The notes: a model not told the origin generated them from the sequence alone. 64,000 nucleotides of DNA from Chromatiales bacterium (GCA_024234935.1 JACKNI010000004.1:1-64000); one strand, 5' to 3'; positions 37,342 to 46,603 are shown, counted from the stretch's first letter. Program-made: numbers and translations.

Positions 37342-38787
37342 TCAGCCCAGCTCCAGTACCTCGAAAGCGGCGCGTTCGCCCGACTCCATCGCGCCTTCCA
37401 TGCCGCGATTCGATACAGACGTGTGTTCGCCGCAGAAATGGATGCGGCCGTGCGCATTGCCGACTGCACCGGCAAATGCGGTGACCTGCCCCGGCGCCCA
37501 GACAGCCCAGTCTCCGGCGGAGAAAGGATCGTGATACCAGGACTTGTAGGCAGCCACTTCGACCTTGCCCCGGGCTGCCGGCCGCGTCTTGTAGAAATCA
37601 TCCATGATCGCCTCGATCGCAACCTTTTCTTCGAGCGTGTCCATCCAGGTGGCATTCCGGCCCCGGATCCAGATCGTGAGACTGGTGATTTCCTGTGGTG
37701 TCTTGCCCTTGCGTTCGGGGACCACCATGCCAGCCAGGCCGTTGCTGAAGATATTCGGATTGCGGCCATCCTCTTCCCAGAACGGCTTCTTGATGCTGAG
37801 GTGCACGATGTTGATCTGTTGTGAGCTGAGGGTGTTGATGGCGAGGCCCTGCGCACCGCCGATCAGCGGGTCGATATGCACACGCCGGAGCACCGACATG
37901 GGCATCGAGCAGACGACGTGATCGGCCTTGTAGACGGTACCGTCGGCACAGTGCACTTCAGCACCGGAACCCGTCGTGCGGATACCGACGACCTCGCGTT
38001 CGAAGTGCACCGGCTTCCTGAGCCCGCCGGCCATCGCTTCCGGAATCGACTGGTTGCCGCCGACGGCGGTGTAGCCGAAGGTCTTGCCGCCGAGCTGCGC
38101 CTGTATCATCGCGAAGGTGTGACCAAACAGCACCATCATCGCCGACACATCGTAGGCAGTGGTGCCGTGATTGGGATTGGTATTCCAGCACAGCTCGATG
38201 ATCTCTTCGGAGACGCCGAGGCTGGTCAGCCAGTCGTGCAGCGAGATGTCGTATCTGGCGTTGGCCGGGTTGAGCCACGCATCGCCGGTCTTGAGCGGGT
38301 TGTTCTTGCCGATGATCGGCATCAGGTAGGCCCAGGGCGGCAGTTGCTTCATGCCTTCCGGGAACGGGTTCTTCGGATGCGTCGGCCAGTCGGCCTTCGG
38401 AATCGGCTTGCCGTCCAGAACCAGTTCCCGGTCGTTGAAGAAGGGTACGATCGGCGTGACATCGATGAGTCCGACCTTGAATTTCCTGCAGGCATCCATC
38501 AGCCGGGCGTAGCCGGGGCCAAAGGAAGTGCCGCCGGATTCGGGATTGCCGTTGACATTGCGGTGGGACAGAACCCTGCCGCCGACGCGGTTCCGGCCCT
38601 CGATGACCTGGACGTCGATACCCTGTTCCTCAAGCAGCAGCGCGGCATTCAGGCCGGACAGACCGGCGCCGATGACGATGACCTTCGCCCGGTTCTGGGC
38701 CCGTACCGGCCCGAGCGCCGCAGCGAGCGGTACGGCGCTGATACCCTTGATGATCGTGCGGCGGCTGATGCCTGAGGTCTTCTGCAT
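37342..38787 (-). CDS. Tat-exported flavin amine oxidase
   Basis: A 481-aa FAD enzyme. A twin-arginine signal (SRRTIIKGISAVPLAAAL) precedes the dinucleotide-binding motif VIVIGAGLSGLNAALLLEEQG and the RNRVGGRVLS loop. The C-terminal FAD motif GRIHFCGEHTSV is intact. It belongs to the monoamine/L-amino-acid oxidase family, which oxidises amines or amino acids with oxygen, here probably in the periplasm. It is upstream of DUF1015 in the same direction and divergent from the DUF1838 gene at 38938, with 150 nt between. Two Tat substrates leaving the same intergenic region suggest a common pathway. Confidence 0.87.
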   Translation of the reverse strand: MQKTSGISRRTIIKGISAVPLAAALGPVRAQNRAKVIVIGAGLSGLNAALLLEEQGIDVQVIEGRNRVGGRVLSHRNVNGNPESGGTSFGPGYARLMDACRKFKVGLIDVTPIVPFFNDRELVLDGKPIPKADWPTHPKNPFPEGMKQLPPWAYLMPIIGKNNPLKTGDAWLNPANARYDISLHDWLTSLGVSEEIIELCWNTNPNHGTTAYDVSAMMVLFGHTFAMIQAQLGGKTFGYTAVGGNQSIPEAMAGGLRKPVHFEREVVGIRTTGSGAEVHCADGTVYKADHVVCSMPMSVLRRVHIDPLIGGAQGLAINTLSSQQINIVHLSIKKPFWEEDGRNPNIFSNGLAGMVVPERKGKTPQEITSLTIWIRGRNATWMDTLEEKVAIEAIMDDFYKTRPAARGKVEVAAYKSWYHDPFSAGDWAVWAPGQVTAFAGAVGNAHGRIHFCGEHTSVSNRGMEGAMESGERAAFEVLELG

Positions 38788-38937
38788 GTCTGGTGTTCCT
38801 GATCGCAGCTGCTGGATGCCGTGATGCTACACCGTGGTGATCTACCACGTGAAATGTCCTACAAACGCAGGTGGCCGCTGGTCGGTGGCCTCAATTAGAA
38901 TCGGGTTCCGCTTTCTTGCGGCTGACAGGGGATCTCA

Positions 38938-39876
38938 ATGGCCGACCGGGTTACACGTCATATCGATCGCCGGGCAATGCTCGGCGTGCTGGGCGGCAGT
39001 GCCCTGGCCGGCGCCTTGCCTGCTGCACCACTGCTGCCCTCAGCGCCGCTGCAGCTCGACCTGGAAAAGCCGCAGGACAATCTGACCGCATGGATGAAGA
39101 TGAGAGCCAGCCTCGAGTCCCAGGATGTGTACTTCTGGTTTACCGGCGGACTGGATCTGGCTGTGCCGGGTGAGGCGATACGACCAGTCATCAACGTCGA
39201 GACCACGATCCTGCGGCGTACCCGGCGTCTGGCCGAGCATACCTGGCATGTGACGGACTGGGAGGCGAGCATCTACCGTGATGTGGACAGCGACGAAATC
39301 GTCGACGAGGTCCGGAATCCTGTAACCGGCGATATGGTTCGGCCGCTCCACTACCGCGAGGGGCCGGTAACGTTTGAGTACAGTGCCGAGCGTCAGCCGC
39401 GGCTCGTGGGGCTGCCGACACCCTTCGAGGAAAAGACCGAACCCTTCCATCAGCGCTGGCGACGAGCCGGCGACGATCTGTGGATGGTCAAGGAAATGTA
39501 CATCTGGGGCATACCCCAGTGGCTCGATATCAAGCAGTTTCCCGACGAGACACCGAAAACGCCGATCAACGTGTCTTCGATCACCACCATGAAGTCGAAC
39601 TTGCGCGATGTACTGGATCCCGCGCAAGCCTCGGTGCCGACCGAGTATTTCTATCAGGCCACTTCGGACTGGCTGCCGTGGATGAAGATGGGTCAGCGAC
39701 CGGGCTTCGTCGTCTGGCATGAAGCCGGCAAGAAGGTCTTCAGCCTTGATGACGTACCGGCACGCACCCGCACTGCAATAGAGCAGATCCATCCACAGTG
39801 GTTCACGCGACCGGTACCCTGGGAAGAGTTCACCAACATGTTCTTTCTTTACCGGCAGCAGCACGGAAAAAAATGA
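38938..39876 (+). CDS. Tat-exported DUF1838 family protein, copy 2
   Basis: A 312-aa protein. The start ATG at 38938 has AGGGGAT ahead. A twin-arginine signal covers HIDRRAMLGVLGGSALAGALPAA. The DUF1838 core is recognisable: RVTRHID is followed by TAWMKMRASLESQDVYFWFTG and SIYRDVDSDEIVDEVRNPVTGD, with a C-terminal WLPWMKMGQRPGFVVWHE. The shared WxPWMxMG motif links it to copies at 12389 and 55056. Function unknown. The Sel1 gene overlaps its stop codon (ATGA), so the two are translationally coupled. Confidence 0.85.
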   Translation: MADRVTRHIDRRAMLGVLGGSALAGALPAAPLLPSAPLQLDLEKPQDNLTAWMKMRASLESQDVYFWFTGGLDLAVPGEAIRPVINVETTILRRTRRLAEHTWHVTDWEASIYRDVDSDEIVDEVRNPVTGDMVRPLHYREGPVTFEYSAERQPRLVGLPTPFEEKTEPFHQRWRRAGDDLWMVKEMYIWGIPQWLDIKQFPDETPKTPINVSSITTMKSNLRDVLDPAQASVPTEYFYQATSDWLPWMKMGQRPGFVVWHEAGKKVFSLDDVPARTRTAIEQIHPQWFTRPVPWEEFTNMFFLYRQQHGKK

Positions 39877-40403
39877 GTAAATTTGTGTTGAATCGTTACA
39901 CCCTGAGCGGATGGCTGCTGCTGTTCTGCTGCCAGATGCCGGCCTGGGCCGGCATCTGCCGCAGCGAGTTGCGACCCTTGTTGCTGCAGGCCGAGCCGGA
40001 GGCAGCAGCTCTCGCCGCTGTTCGTGCCATCTGTGAAACGGAGGCGAATGCCGGGGATGCCGATTCGACCTACCAGCTGGCGCTGTTTCATCTGGGTCTG
40101 GGCGGTGAATGGAATCCGGCGGAAGCGATTCCACTGATCCGTTCGGCGGCCGAACGGGATATTTCAGAGGCACAGTACTGGCTCGCCTGGCAGTCAGAGA
40201 GCGGGCCTGAGCTGCCGCACGATCAGGCCGTCGCACTCGGGTGGTACCAGCGGGCCGCCGCAGGTCGGCATCGCCTGGCCCTTGAGCGTCTGGCGACGGC
40301 ATGGGAGCGGGGTGAACTGGGCTTGCCGGTGGACGCGAGGCAGGCGCTCAGGTTGCGCGCGCAGATCCGCAAATGTGAAGAAGAGAACGCCGCCGGGCGG
40401 TGA
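39873..40403 (+). CDS. Sel1-repeat protein
   Basis: A 176-aa protein with a signal peptide (LSGWLLLFCCQMPAWAG) and two or three Sel1-like TPR repeats (DSTYQLALFHLGLG, SEAQYWLAWQSESGPELPHD and RQALRLRAQIRKCEEENAAGR). The ATG at 39873 overlaps the DUF1838 stop in ATGA. Sel1 proteins usually form scaffolds; here it would be periplasmic and may bind the DUF1838 partner. Homology of this particular protein is uncertain beyond the repeat. Confidence 0.75.
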   Translation: MSKFVLNRYTLSGWLLLFCCQMPAWAGICRSELRPLLLQAEPEAAALAAVRAICETEANAGDADSTYQLALFHLGLGGEWNPAEAIPLIRSAAERDISEAQYWLAWQSESGPELPHDQAVALGWYQRAAAGRHRLALERLATAWERGELGLPVDARQALRLRAQIRKCEEENAAGR

Positions 40404-40412
40404 GCCGGATCG

Positions 40413-41003
40413 CTACCAGTAGCGGACGCGGCCTGTATCGACGTGAACGAAGTCCGAGTCCGGGTAATAGCCGACGCCGCCGGCGCGCAGACGCATCCCC
40501 GCATCGCGCAGGGCAGCGGTCGAAACGCCCGGGAGCCGTATATCGATGGCGCGACCGGACAGATGCAGGCTGTTCCTGGACACGCCGCTGCTGGTTCTGG
40601 CCAGCATCGCGTTGGTGGCTGGTGAGCGGAATGCGGAAATGATTTCGAAACGTGCCGGGCTGCCCGTCTGCTGCCGCAGGGCATACAGGATATCGAGCAG
40701 CTGCGGGTCGATCGGATGCACCTCACCGCTGCGGAAATCGCGCAGCAGCCGGTCTATGGTGAGCAGCGCATCCGGTATGTACCGTCCGGCCTCGCTGTAT
40801 TCGACATCGAGCGTTTCGCCGGTATGGGTGTGATGGAAAGCCAGACGCCGCGGGCGGGTTGCCGCATGCAGCAGCCGGGGCCAGACCAGAACCGGGGCGG
40901 AGAGTGCAGTGAGGGCAAGAAAGCGCCGCCTGCTGGTGGTTTGACCGGCCAATTCTGTGCTCCGTCGGAGGGGCAGCGGGATGGCATCGATTGTTTCAGA
41001 CAT
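40413..41003 (-). CDS. mepK: Tat-exported DUF882/M15 murein endopeptidase (MepK-like)
   Basis: A 196-aa protein starting at the ATG at 41003; longer frames are possible. A twin-arginine signal (TSRRRFLALTALSAPVLVWP) leads to a DUF882 domain with RFEIISAFRSPATNAML, SRNSLHLSGRAIDIRLPG and DFVHVDTGRVRYW. The His and Asp residues in HLSGRAID and the final HVD are the zinc ligands of M15-type peptidases. The E. coli homologue MepK (YcbK) cleaves 3-3 and 4-3 peptidoglycan cross-links, and its gene neighbours ycbB as here. The neighbour is an LdtD-type L,D-transpeptidase, in divergent orientation. Confidence 0.85.
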   Translation of the reverse strand: MSETIDAIPLPLRRSTELAGQTTSRRRFLALTALSAPVLVWPRLLHAATRPRRLAFHHTHTGETLDVEYSEAGRYIPDALLTIDRLLRDFRSGEVHPIDPQLLDILYALRQQTGSPARFEIISAFRSPATNAMLARTSSGVSRNSLHLSGRAIDIRLPGVSTAALRDAGMRLRAGGVGYYPDSDFVHVDTGRVRYW

Positions 41004-42743
41004 GGCGCATGCGGGGCAAGCCTGATTCGCCGCCCGTCGGTCATTCTGTCGACTCGGATACGCAATCTGCAAAGCGGGTCACATTCAGCCCTGCGTGCCT
41101 GCGCCTTTGCGGCATTGCTGTCGGTGCTGCTGTGGTTCCCGGTCGGCGAAGCGGCGCCGCCGCAGCCGGCCGTGGCCGCCGAGCTGCGGTCGCAGGTGCA
41201 GCGGCTCGGTGAGGCCGGCGGGATCTATGTGCGCGGTCTTGCCATTGCCTCGGCATCACTGCTCAGCGAATTCTACGCCGCGCGGAACTATGTGCCGGTC
41301 TGGACCGGCGAGGCGCGTATCGATGAGCTTTTCGAATTGCTGGCAACCGCCGACAGACACGGTCTTGATCCTCGCGACTACTACCTGCCGCAACTCCGCC
41401 AGCTTCGAAAAGAGAACCGGTCGGGAGATGATCCGGCGCTGGCGGCTGCACTCGATCTGCTGCTGACCGAGAGCCTGATCCGCTTTGGATATCACCAGCG
41501 TTTTGGCAAGGTAAACCCCGCACGCATGGAGCCCACGTGGAACTTCACCCGCCAGTTCCGGCCGGGACGCGAACCGGTTTCGATGTTGCGGGAAGCGGTC
41601 GAAGCACCGTCATTGCAGGGACTGCTCGGAGAGTGGATCGACCGGGCACCGCTCTACCGGGCCCTGCAGAAGGCGCTTGCGGATTATCGGCAAATCGCCA
41701 GCGCCGGCGGCTGGCCGATGATCGCAGCCGGCCCCACCCTGCACGAGGGCGATACGGATGCGCGGGTGCCGGATATCCGCCGGCATCTGGGCATAGGCGG
41801 CGACCTGCCACCGGCGGCAGAGGCCGCAGATGACCAGCAATACGACGCCGTGCTCGTTGCGGGTGTCCGTGCCTTTCAGGCGCGCCACGCACTGGCGGTG
41901 GATGGCGTGCTCGGTGCCGCTACGCTGGCGGCGATGAATGTTCCCGTTGAAACACGTATCGATCAGCTGCGCCTGTCGCTGGAGCGTGCGCGCTGGGTAG
42001 CCGATGACACGGCTGGCGAGGTCGTCGTGGTGAACATTGCCGGCTCCGAGGTATTTGCAGCCCGCAATGGCCGGCGTTTCTGGACCCGGCGTGCGGTGGT
42101 CGGACGGGTCAACCGGCAGACTCCGGTCTTCAGGGGGTCGATGACCTGGCTGGAGCTGAACCCGACCTGGACCGTGCCGCCGACGATCCTGCGCGAGGAT
42201 GTGTTGCCGCGTCTGCGGCGTGACCCGGGCTATCTGCAGGAAAACGACCTCAGTGTGATCGATGCCCGTGGCCGGGTCATCGACCCGCTGACGGTCGACT
42301 GGCCCCGCGTGGGCAACCACCCGCCGTGGACCCTCCGCCAGGCACCGGGACCGAAGAACTCGCTGGGCCGGATCAAGTTCATGTTCCCGAATCCGCATGC
42401 CGTGTTTCTGCACGATACGCCGGCCCGTGGCCTGTTTGAGCGCACCGGGCGCCTGCTCAGTTCGGGTTGCGTGCGCATCGAGGACCCGCTGTCACTGGCG
42501 GAAATCCTGCTGGCCGACCCGGATACCTGGAACCAGCAGACCTTGCAGGCGGCGATCGATACCGGGAAAACACGGATTGTGCGTCTGCCACGGCCCTGGC
42601 CGGTACTGATCCTGTACTGGACGGCCGAGCTGGATGCGACTGGCCGCGTGCGTTTTCTGCCTGATGTATACGACCGTGACCCGGCCCTGCTGGCCGCGCT
42701 GAACGGTGAAGTGAGGCTGGAGTTTCCGCCCGGCTCAGGCTGA
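40941..42743 (+). CDS. ldtD: L,D-transpeptidase, LdtD/YcbB-type
   Basis: The end at 42743 is secure; the start is not. A signal-peptide-like sequence, ACAFAALLSVLLWFPVGEAA, precedes the mature part at about 41150. In frame upstream there is no ATG nearer than 40866, and a TTG lies at 40941; either choice overlaps the divergent mepK gene. A peptidoglycan-binding-like motif appears in VDGVLGAATLAAMN. The YkuD catalytic motif is complete: HDTPARGLFERTGRLLSSGCVR, with His and the nucleophilic Cys. It forms 3-3 cross-links in peptidoglycan in the periplasm. Pairing with the MepK-like endopeptidase matches E. coli ycbB-ycbK. Confidence 0.82.
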   Translation: MTGQFCAPSEGQRDGIDCFRHGACGASLIRRPSVILSTRIRNLQSGSHSALRACAFAALLSVLLWFPVGEAAPPQPAVAAELRSQVQRLGEAGGIYVRGLAIASASLLSEFYAARNYVPVWTGEARIDELFELLATADRHGLDPRDYYLPQLRQLRKENRSGDDPALAAALDLLLTESLIRFGYHQRFGKVNPARMEPTWNFTRQFRPGREPVSMLREAVEAPSLQGLLGEWIDRAPLYRALQKALADYRQIASAGGWPMIAAGPTLHEGDTDARVPDIRRHLGIGGDLPPAAEAADDQQYDAVLVAGVRAFQARHALAVDGVLGAATLAAMNVPVETRIDQLRLSLERARWVADDTAGEVVVVNIAGSEVFAARNGRRFWTRRAVVGRVNRQTPVFRGSMTWLELNPTWTVPPTILREDVLPRLRRDPGYLQENDLSVIDARGRVIDPLTVDWPRVGNHPPWTLRQAPGPKNSLGRIKFMFPNPHAVFLHDTPARGLFERTGRLLSSGCVRIEDPLSLAEILLADPDTWNQQTLQAAIDTGKTRIVRLPRPWPVLILYWTAELDATGRVRFLPDVYDRDPALLAALNGEVRLEFPPGSG

Positions 42744-42802
42744 CTGGCTTGAGCTTCCGGAACCAGCTAAGGTGAGCGCCGATCCGGGTTGGGTATCTGC
42801 TG

Positions 42803-44323
42803 ATGAAGCGCATTTTCAGAGCTGTCAAGCTGACTGTCGTACTGGCTTTTCTGGCCGCCTGTGGCGGCGGTGGCAGTTTCGATAACGAGCTGGGTCTGCG
42901 CGTCATCAATGCATCGCCCGATGCACCCCCGATCATTTTTCTGGTCGACGGCGTGAGCTGGTTCAGCCTCGATTACAAAGGCGGCGCCGGCTTCAGGTAT
43001 CTGACGCCCGCTCCCCGGCAGGTCGGGCTGGAGGTGGTACTGCCCGGAGACGATGTCCTCATCGACGAGTCCCGGTCGCTGCTTGCGGGGCGGGAGTACA
43101 CCACGATTGCCGTTGGCAAGCTCGGCGAGGACGGCAGCTCGACGCTGCAGATGCTGCACGTTGACAACCCGCTTGCCCAGGTGCCGACCGGATCAGTGCG
43201 CGTACAGTTCGTACACGCGGCACCAGACACGACGGCCATCGATGTGTACCTGACGGCGCCGACCGACAGCCTGGCCGCCACGACACCATCGTATTCGCTC
43301 AGCAATTTCGAGGAGATATCCCCGCAGCTGGATTTTCTGTCGGGGAACTGGCGCATCCGGGTGACGCCTGCTGGCGACAACACGACCGTGCTGTTCGATT
43401 CGGGCGAGGTAACGCTGCGTTCTGCGGCGAGCTTCCTGTTTGTCGTCGTTACCAATACGGGAGCCGGGTCCGCGCCGATCTCGCTGTTGACGAATGACGG
43501 TCTGTCCAGTGGCGAAGTGCTTGATGTCGCCACTCCATCGGATGTGCGCGTCGTCAACGTATCGCCCGATCTGCCCGCGCTGGAGGCGACCGCAGAGCGT
43601 GCCTTGCGCAATGACACCGTTGCGCCGGACCCGCCGCTGTCCTCCCCATGTCCTTACGATCCCACGCTGGCATCCGATGATGTGCTGTGTGTGGCGCCGC
43701 CACCGGAAGTCACGCCACTGGTCAGCGGTCTGGGTTACCCGGCCGCCGCCAGTTATGCGAGTCTCGATTTCAGCGTTTCGCCGCCGGCAGGCTACGCATT
43801 GCTCAATCTCAGCAACTTCTATGCCTTCAAGGTTGCGGCGACGGCGGCGCCGGAAACGGTGCTGTTTGGTACCAATCTGTCGCTGGTGCAGGGCAGGCGC
43901 AACTCGCTGCTGACAGTAGGTCTCGTGCCTGAGCCGGTGAATGGCACGGTCACCGCAAAGATTCTGGCTGTACTGGCTGACGACACCCGGCCGGTGAGGC
44001 GAATTGGCAAGCTGCGTATCGTCGATGCTTCAATTGCGGCCGCTACCGTAGACGTTTACATCAAGACGCCGGGTACTGACCTGAACAACGAGACGGCGAG
44101 TCTGTCGAGCCTCGGTCTCGGCAGCGCGACGGGCCACCTCCGTTTTGAGCCAGGGCCCTATACGGTGAGCTTCACCACGGCGGGCACCAAGACCGTGCTG
44201 GCCAGCGTGGATATCGATGCGTCGAGCGCAAGCGTCCAGACAGTCGTGCTCGTGGATACCGCCCGATCGGTATCCAGTGACGGCACACCACCTGAGGTCA
44301 TGGTGATCGACGACCTGCCCTGA
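42803..44323 (+). CDS. DUF4397 lipoprotein
   Basis: A 506-aa protein with a lipoprotein signal ending in LAACGGGG (Cys near residue 20). The body repeats DUF4397 units of about 90-110 residues: RVINASPDAPPIIFLVDG, VRVQFVHAAPDTTAIDVYLTA, VRVVNVSPDLPALEATAE and LRIVDASIAAATVDVYIKTPG. This family is a beta-rich surface or periplasmic domain found in repeat form. No function is established. It lies 59 nt after the ldtD gene and ends before the convergent glutaredoxin gene. Confidence 0.85.
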   Translation: MKRIFRAVKLTVVLAFLAACGGGGSFDNELGLRVINASPDAPPIIFLVDGVSWFSLDYKGGAGFRYLTPAPRQVGLEVVLPGDDVLIDESRSLLAGREYTTIAVGKLGEDGSSTLQMLHVDNPLAQVPTGSVRVQFVHAAPDTTAIDVYLTAPTDSLAATTPSYSLSNFEEISPQLDFLSGNWRIRVTPAGDNTTVLFDSGEVTLRSAASFLFVVVTNTGAGSAPISLLTNDGLSSGEVLDVATPSDVRVVNVSPDLPALEATAERALRNDTVAPDPPLSSPCPYDPTLASDDVLCVAPPPEVTPLVSGLGYPAAASYASLDFSVSPPAGYALLNLSNFYAFKVAATAAPETVLFGTNLSLVQGRRNSLLTVGLVPEPVNGTVTAKILAVLADDTRPVRRIGKLRIVDASIAAATVDVYIKTPGTDLNNETASLSSLGLGSATGHLRFEPGPYTVSFTTAGTKTVLASVDIDASSASVQTVVLVDTARSVSSDGTPPEVMVIDDLP

Positions 44324-44353
44324 GAATGGCAGGCCGGTAGCCGGTGGCTGGCT

Positions 44354-44971
44354 TCAGCTGCCCGGTGCGTTCGGATTATCGAAGCGGAAGCCCCGGCCCT
44401 GTACGCTTTCCATCACATCGATGGACAGTCCATCAGCGCGCGTCGCGGTCCATGCATCCACATCAATGGTGATCGGCCCGACATTGACACTGAGGCTGCC
44501 GGGTCGCGGCGCTTCGAGTGACATGCCGTGTTTCCAGCTGCCGTTGATCCTGAGGCAGATTGCCTTGCCCGGATTCTTCTCCAGTGCGTTCTGCATGATG
44601 TCCATCGCGGCCGGACTGATCCGGATCGCCGGCGGCTTGTCAGCGGCTGGCGGGCTGACACCGAGCACTGTGCCGAGTTCACCGGAGTCGAACATCTCCT
44701 TGACGATGTCGCAGCCGCCAACCAGTTCGCCGGCGACATACAGCTGGGGAATCGTCGGCCAGTTGCCGTAGGCCTTGATGCCGTCGCGAATCTCCGCGTT
44801 CTGCAGGACATCCACGACCTGGTAGTCGGGCAGGATCATGTCCAGTGCCTCGACGGTCTTCGCTGAAAACCCGCACTGGGGTTGGGCGCGGTTGCCTTTC
44901 ATGAACAGCACTACGCGGTTTTCACGCAGCAGGCCGTCGATCGCATCGCGAAGTTCGGGGTCAAGGCTCAT
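44354..44971 (-). CDS. Monothiol CGFS glutaredoxin fused to a degenerate IscA-like domain
   Basis: A 205-aa protein; the ATG at 44971 is preferred over a longer start because the glutaredoxin domain begins there. Residues 1-105 are a Grx4-type domain with the CGFS active site (AQPQCGFSAKTVEAL) and PTIPQLYVAGELVGGCDI. Residues 115-205 resemble the HesB/IscA fold (IRISPAAMDIMQNAL, SVNVGPITIDVDA, GFRFDNPNAP). They lack the three conserved cysteines of IscA proteins. CGFS glutaredoxins carry [2Fe-2S] clusters with glutathione. ErpA lies 22 nt upstream on the same strand, supporting a shared Fe-S delivery role; the degenerate domain may bind but not coordinate a cluster. Confidence 0.85.
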   Translation of the reverse strand: MSLDPELRDAIDGLLRENRVVLFMKGNRAQPQCGFSAKTVEALDMILPDYQVVDVLQNAEIRDGIKAYGNWPTIPQLYVAGELVGGCDIVKEMFDSGELGTVLGVSPPAADKPPAIRISPAAMDIMQNALEKNPGKAICLRINGSWKHGMSLEAPRPGSLSVNVGPITIDVDAWTATRADGLSIDVMESVQGRGFRFDNPNAPGS

Positions 44972-44993
44972 GGTTGGGTACTTCTGTGCTGAA

Positions 44994-45347
44994 TCAGGTG
45001 GAGAAACTGGAGCCGCAGCCACAGGTGGTGGCTGCATTCGGGTTCCGGATCACGAAGCGGGAACCTTCCAGATCTTCCTTGTAGTCGATCTCGGCGCCAG
45101 CCAGGTACTGGATGCTCATCGGATCGATGAGCAGGATGACATCCCGGTTCTGTACCTGGGTGTCGCCGTCTTCGAGGTTCTCGTCGAAGGTGAAGCCGTA
45201 CTGGAAGCCCGAGCAGCCACCGCCTGAAATGAATACGCGCAGCTTCAGATTGGGGTTGGCTTCTTCGGTAATCAGCTGGGCGACTTTGGCCGCCGCCGAG
45301 TCGGAAAAAACCAGAGTTGGTGCGCCAGTGGCGAGTTCAGTATCCAT
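44994..45347 (-). CDS. erpA: Iron-sulfur cluster insertion protein ErpA
   Basis: A 117-aa A-type Fe-S carrier. The ATG at 45347 is preferred to a TTG nine bases upstream. All three cysteines are present: one in GGGCSGFQYGF and two in the terminal TCGCGSSF. It transfers [4Fe-4S] or [2Fe-2S] clusters to target apoproteins in the cytosol. It is followed by the glutaredoxin fusion gene with 22 nt between and diverges from the APH-fold kinase gene. Calling ErpA rather than IscA rests on the length and on the absence of isc neighbours. Confidence 0.88.
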   Translation of the reverse strand: MDTELATGAPTLVFSDSAAAKVAQLITEEANPNLKLRVFISGGGCSGFQYGFTFDENLEDGDTQVQNRDVILLIDPMSIQYLAGAEIDYKEDLEGSRFVIRNPNAATTCGCGSSFST

Positions 45348-45476
45348 AAGCGGCAAGCTAACCGTCAGCCCGCAATGCTGTCAAGGTGAACAGGGTGAAG
45401 CTGCCGGGTAATGGGCAGCGCGCGCCGGATGCGACAATAATGCTGCGGTCCGTCGCCGCCGTTTGATGGAGTGTAT

Positions 45477-46520
45477 ATGCCGGACAAGGGTTTTCCTCCG
45501 CTGCAGATGCTGCGCGTCTGGGGTCTCGCTGATGCCCGCCTGTCGCTGCTCGGCAGCGGGCTGATCAATCGGACCTGGCTGGTTGAGGCGGGCGCAAGCC
45601 GCTTCGTCATGCAGCAGCTCAATCCGGTCTTCCCGCCAGTCGTCAACGAGGACATCCGGGTCGTCACAGGCCACTTGCGTGCCAAGGGGCTGATTGCACC
45701 CGAGCTGCTCCCGGCGATGGACGGAAGCTACTGGCAGGAATACGAGGGGCATACCTGGCGACTGATGACCTGGGTGGCTGGCACCAGTCACGAGCGGATT
45801 ACCGCCGCTGCGCAGGCGCAGGAGGCAGGTGCGCTGCTGGCCCGTTTTCACCGGGCTCTGGATGATCTTGTGTACCGGTTCCGCAATACCCGGCCCGGCG
45901 TACATGACACGCCGCGACACCTGGCCAGTCTGCAACTCGCCCTCGACGGGCACCGCACCCATCCGCACTACGCTGCGGTCCGTCCGCTGGCCGACGAGAT
46001 CCTGGCGCTGGCTGCTGCGCTGGAGCCGTTGCCTGCGTTGCCGGACCGGCTCGTGCACGGCGATCCCAAGATCAACAACATTCTTTTCGATCCGGTCAGC
46101 GACCGGGCGCTCTGTCTGATCGATCTGGACACGCTTGGCCGCATGCCCCTGCCGCTCGAGCTCGGCGATGCGTTTCGCTCCTGGTGCAACCCGCGCGGCG
46201 AGAATGATCAGTCTTCGGCCTTCTCGCTGGAATTCTTCCGCGCAGGAGTCGAGGGCTACGCATCGATTGCCGCGGGCTGGATCACACCGGAAGAATGCAA
46301 GTCGATCGTGCCCGCGACACTCACTATCTATGTGGAACTGGCGGCACGTTTCTGTGCCGATGCACTCAACGAGAGTTACTTTGGCTGGGATGCCAGCCGC
46401 TACCCGAGCCGCAGCGCGCACAATCAGCTGCGTGCGGCCAGTCAGATCGCAGCTGCACGCTCGCTGCTCGATGTGCGTGGTGCGGCAGAAGAGGTGGTGC
46501 GGCGGGTTTTCTCTGGCTGA
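45477..46520 (+). CDS. Aminoglycoside-phosphotransferase-fold kinase
   Basis: A 347-aa protein. The ATG at 45477 lies after GGAG; a GTG six bases earlier is possible. The catalytic loop is LVHGDPKINNILFDP (Brenner motif HxDxxxxN) and the Mg2+ motif is LIDLDTLG. The N-lobe starts LGSGLINRTWLV. This form, with a GLINxT N-lobe and HGDPKxNNILF, resembles N-acetylhexosamine kinase or homoserine-kinase-like small-molecule kinases more than drug-resistance enzymes. The substrate is unknown. Neighbours do not suggest a pathway. Confidence 0.82.
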   Translation: MPDKGFPPLQMLRVWGLADARLSLLGSGLINRTWLVEAGASRFVMQQLNPVFPPVVNEDIRVVTGHLRAKGLIAPELLPAMDGSYWQEYEGHTWRLMTWVAGTSHERITAAAQAQEAGALLARFHRALDDLVYRFRNTRPGVHDTPRHLASLQLALDGHRTHPHYAAVRPLADEILALAAALEPLPALPDRLVHGDPKINNILFDPVSDRALCLIDLDTLGRMPLPLELGDAFRSWCNPRGENDQSSAFSLEFFRAGVEGYASIAAGWITPEECKSIVPATLTIYVELAARFCADALNESYFGWDASRYPSRSAHNQLRAASQIAAARSLLDVRGAAEEVVRRVFSG

Positions 46521-46603
46521 GGGTGTGTCCCGGACGTGTTGACGCCAATCCTGGCGCGCAGGTGCCATAATCGGCTCGAGTTTCCTCCCGAGGGAGAACG
46601 TGT

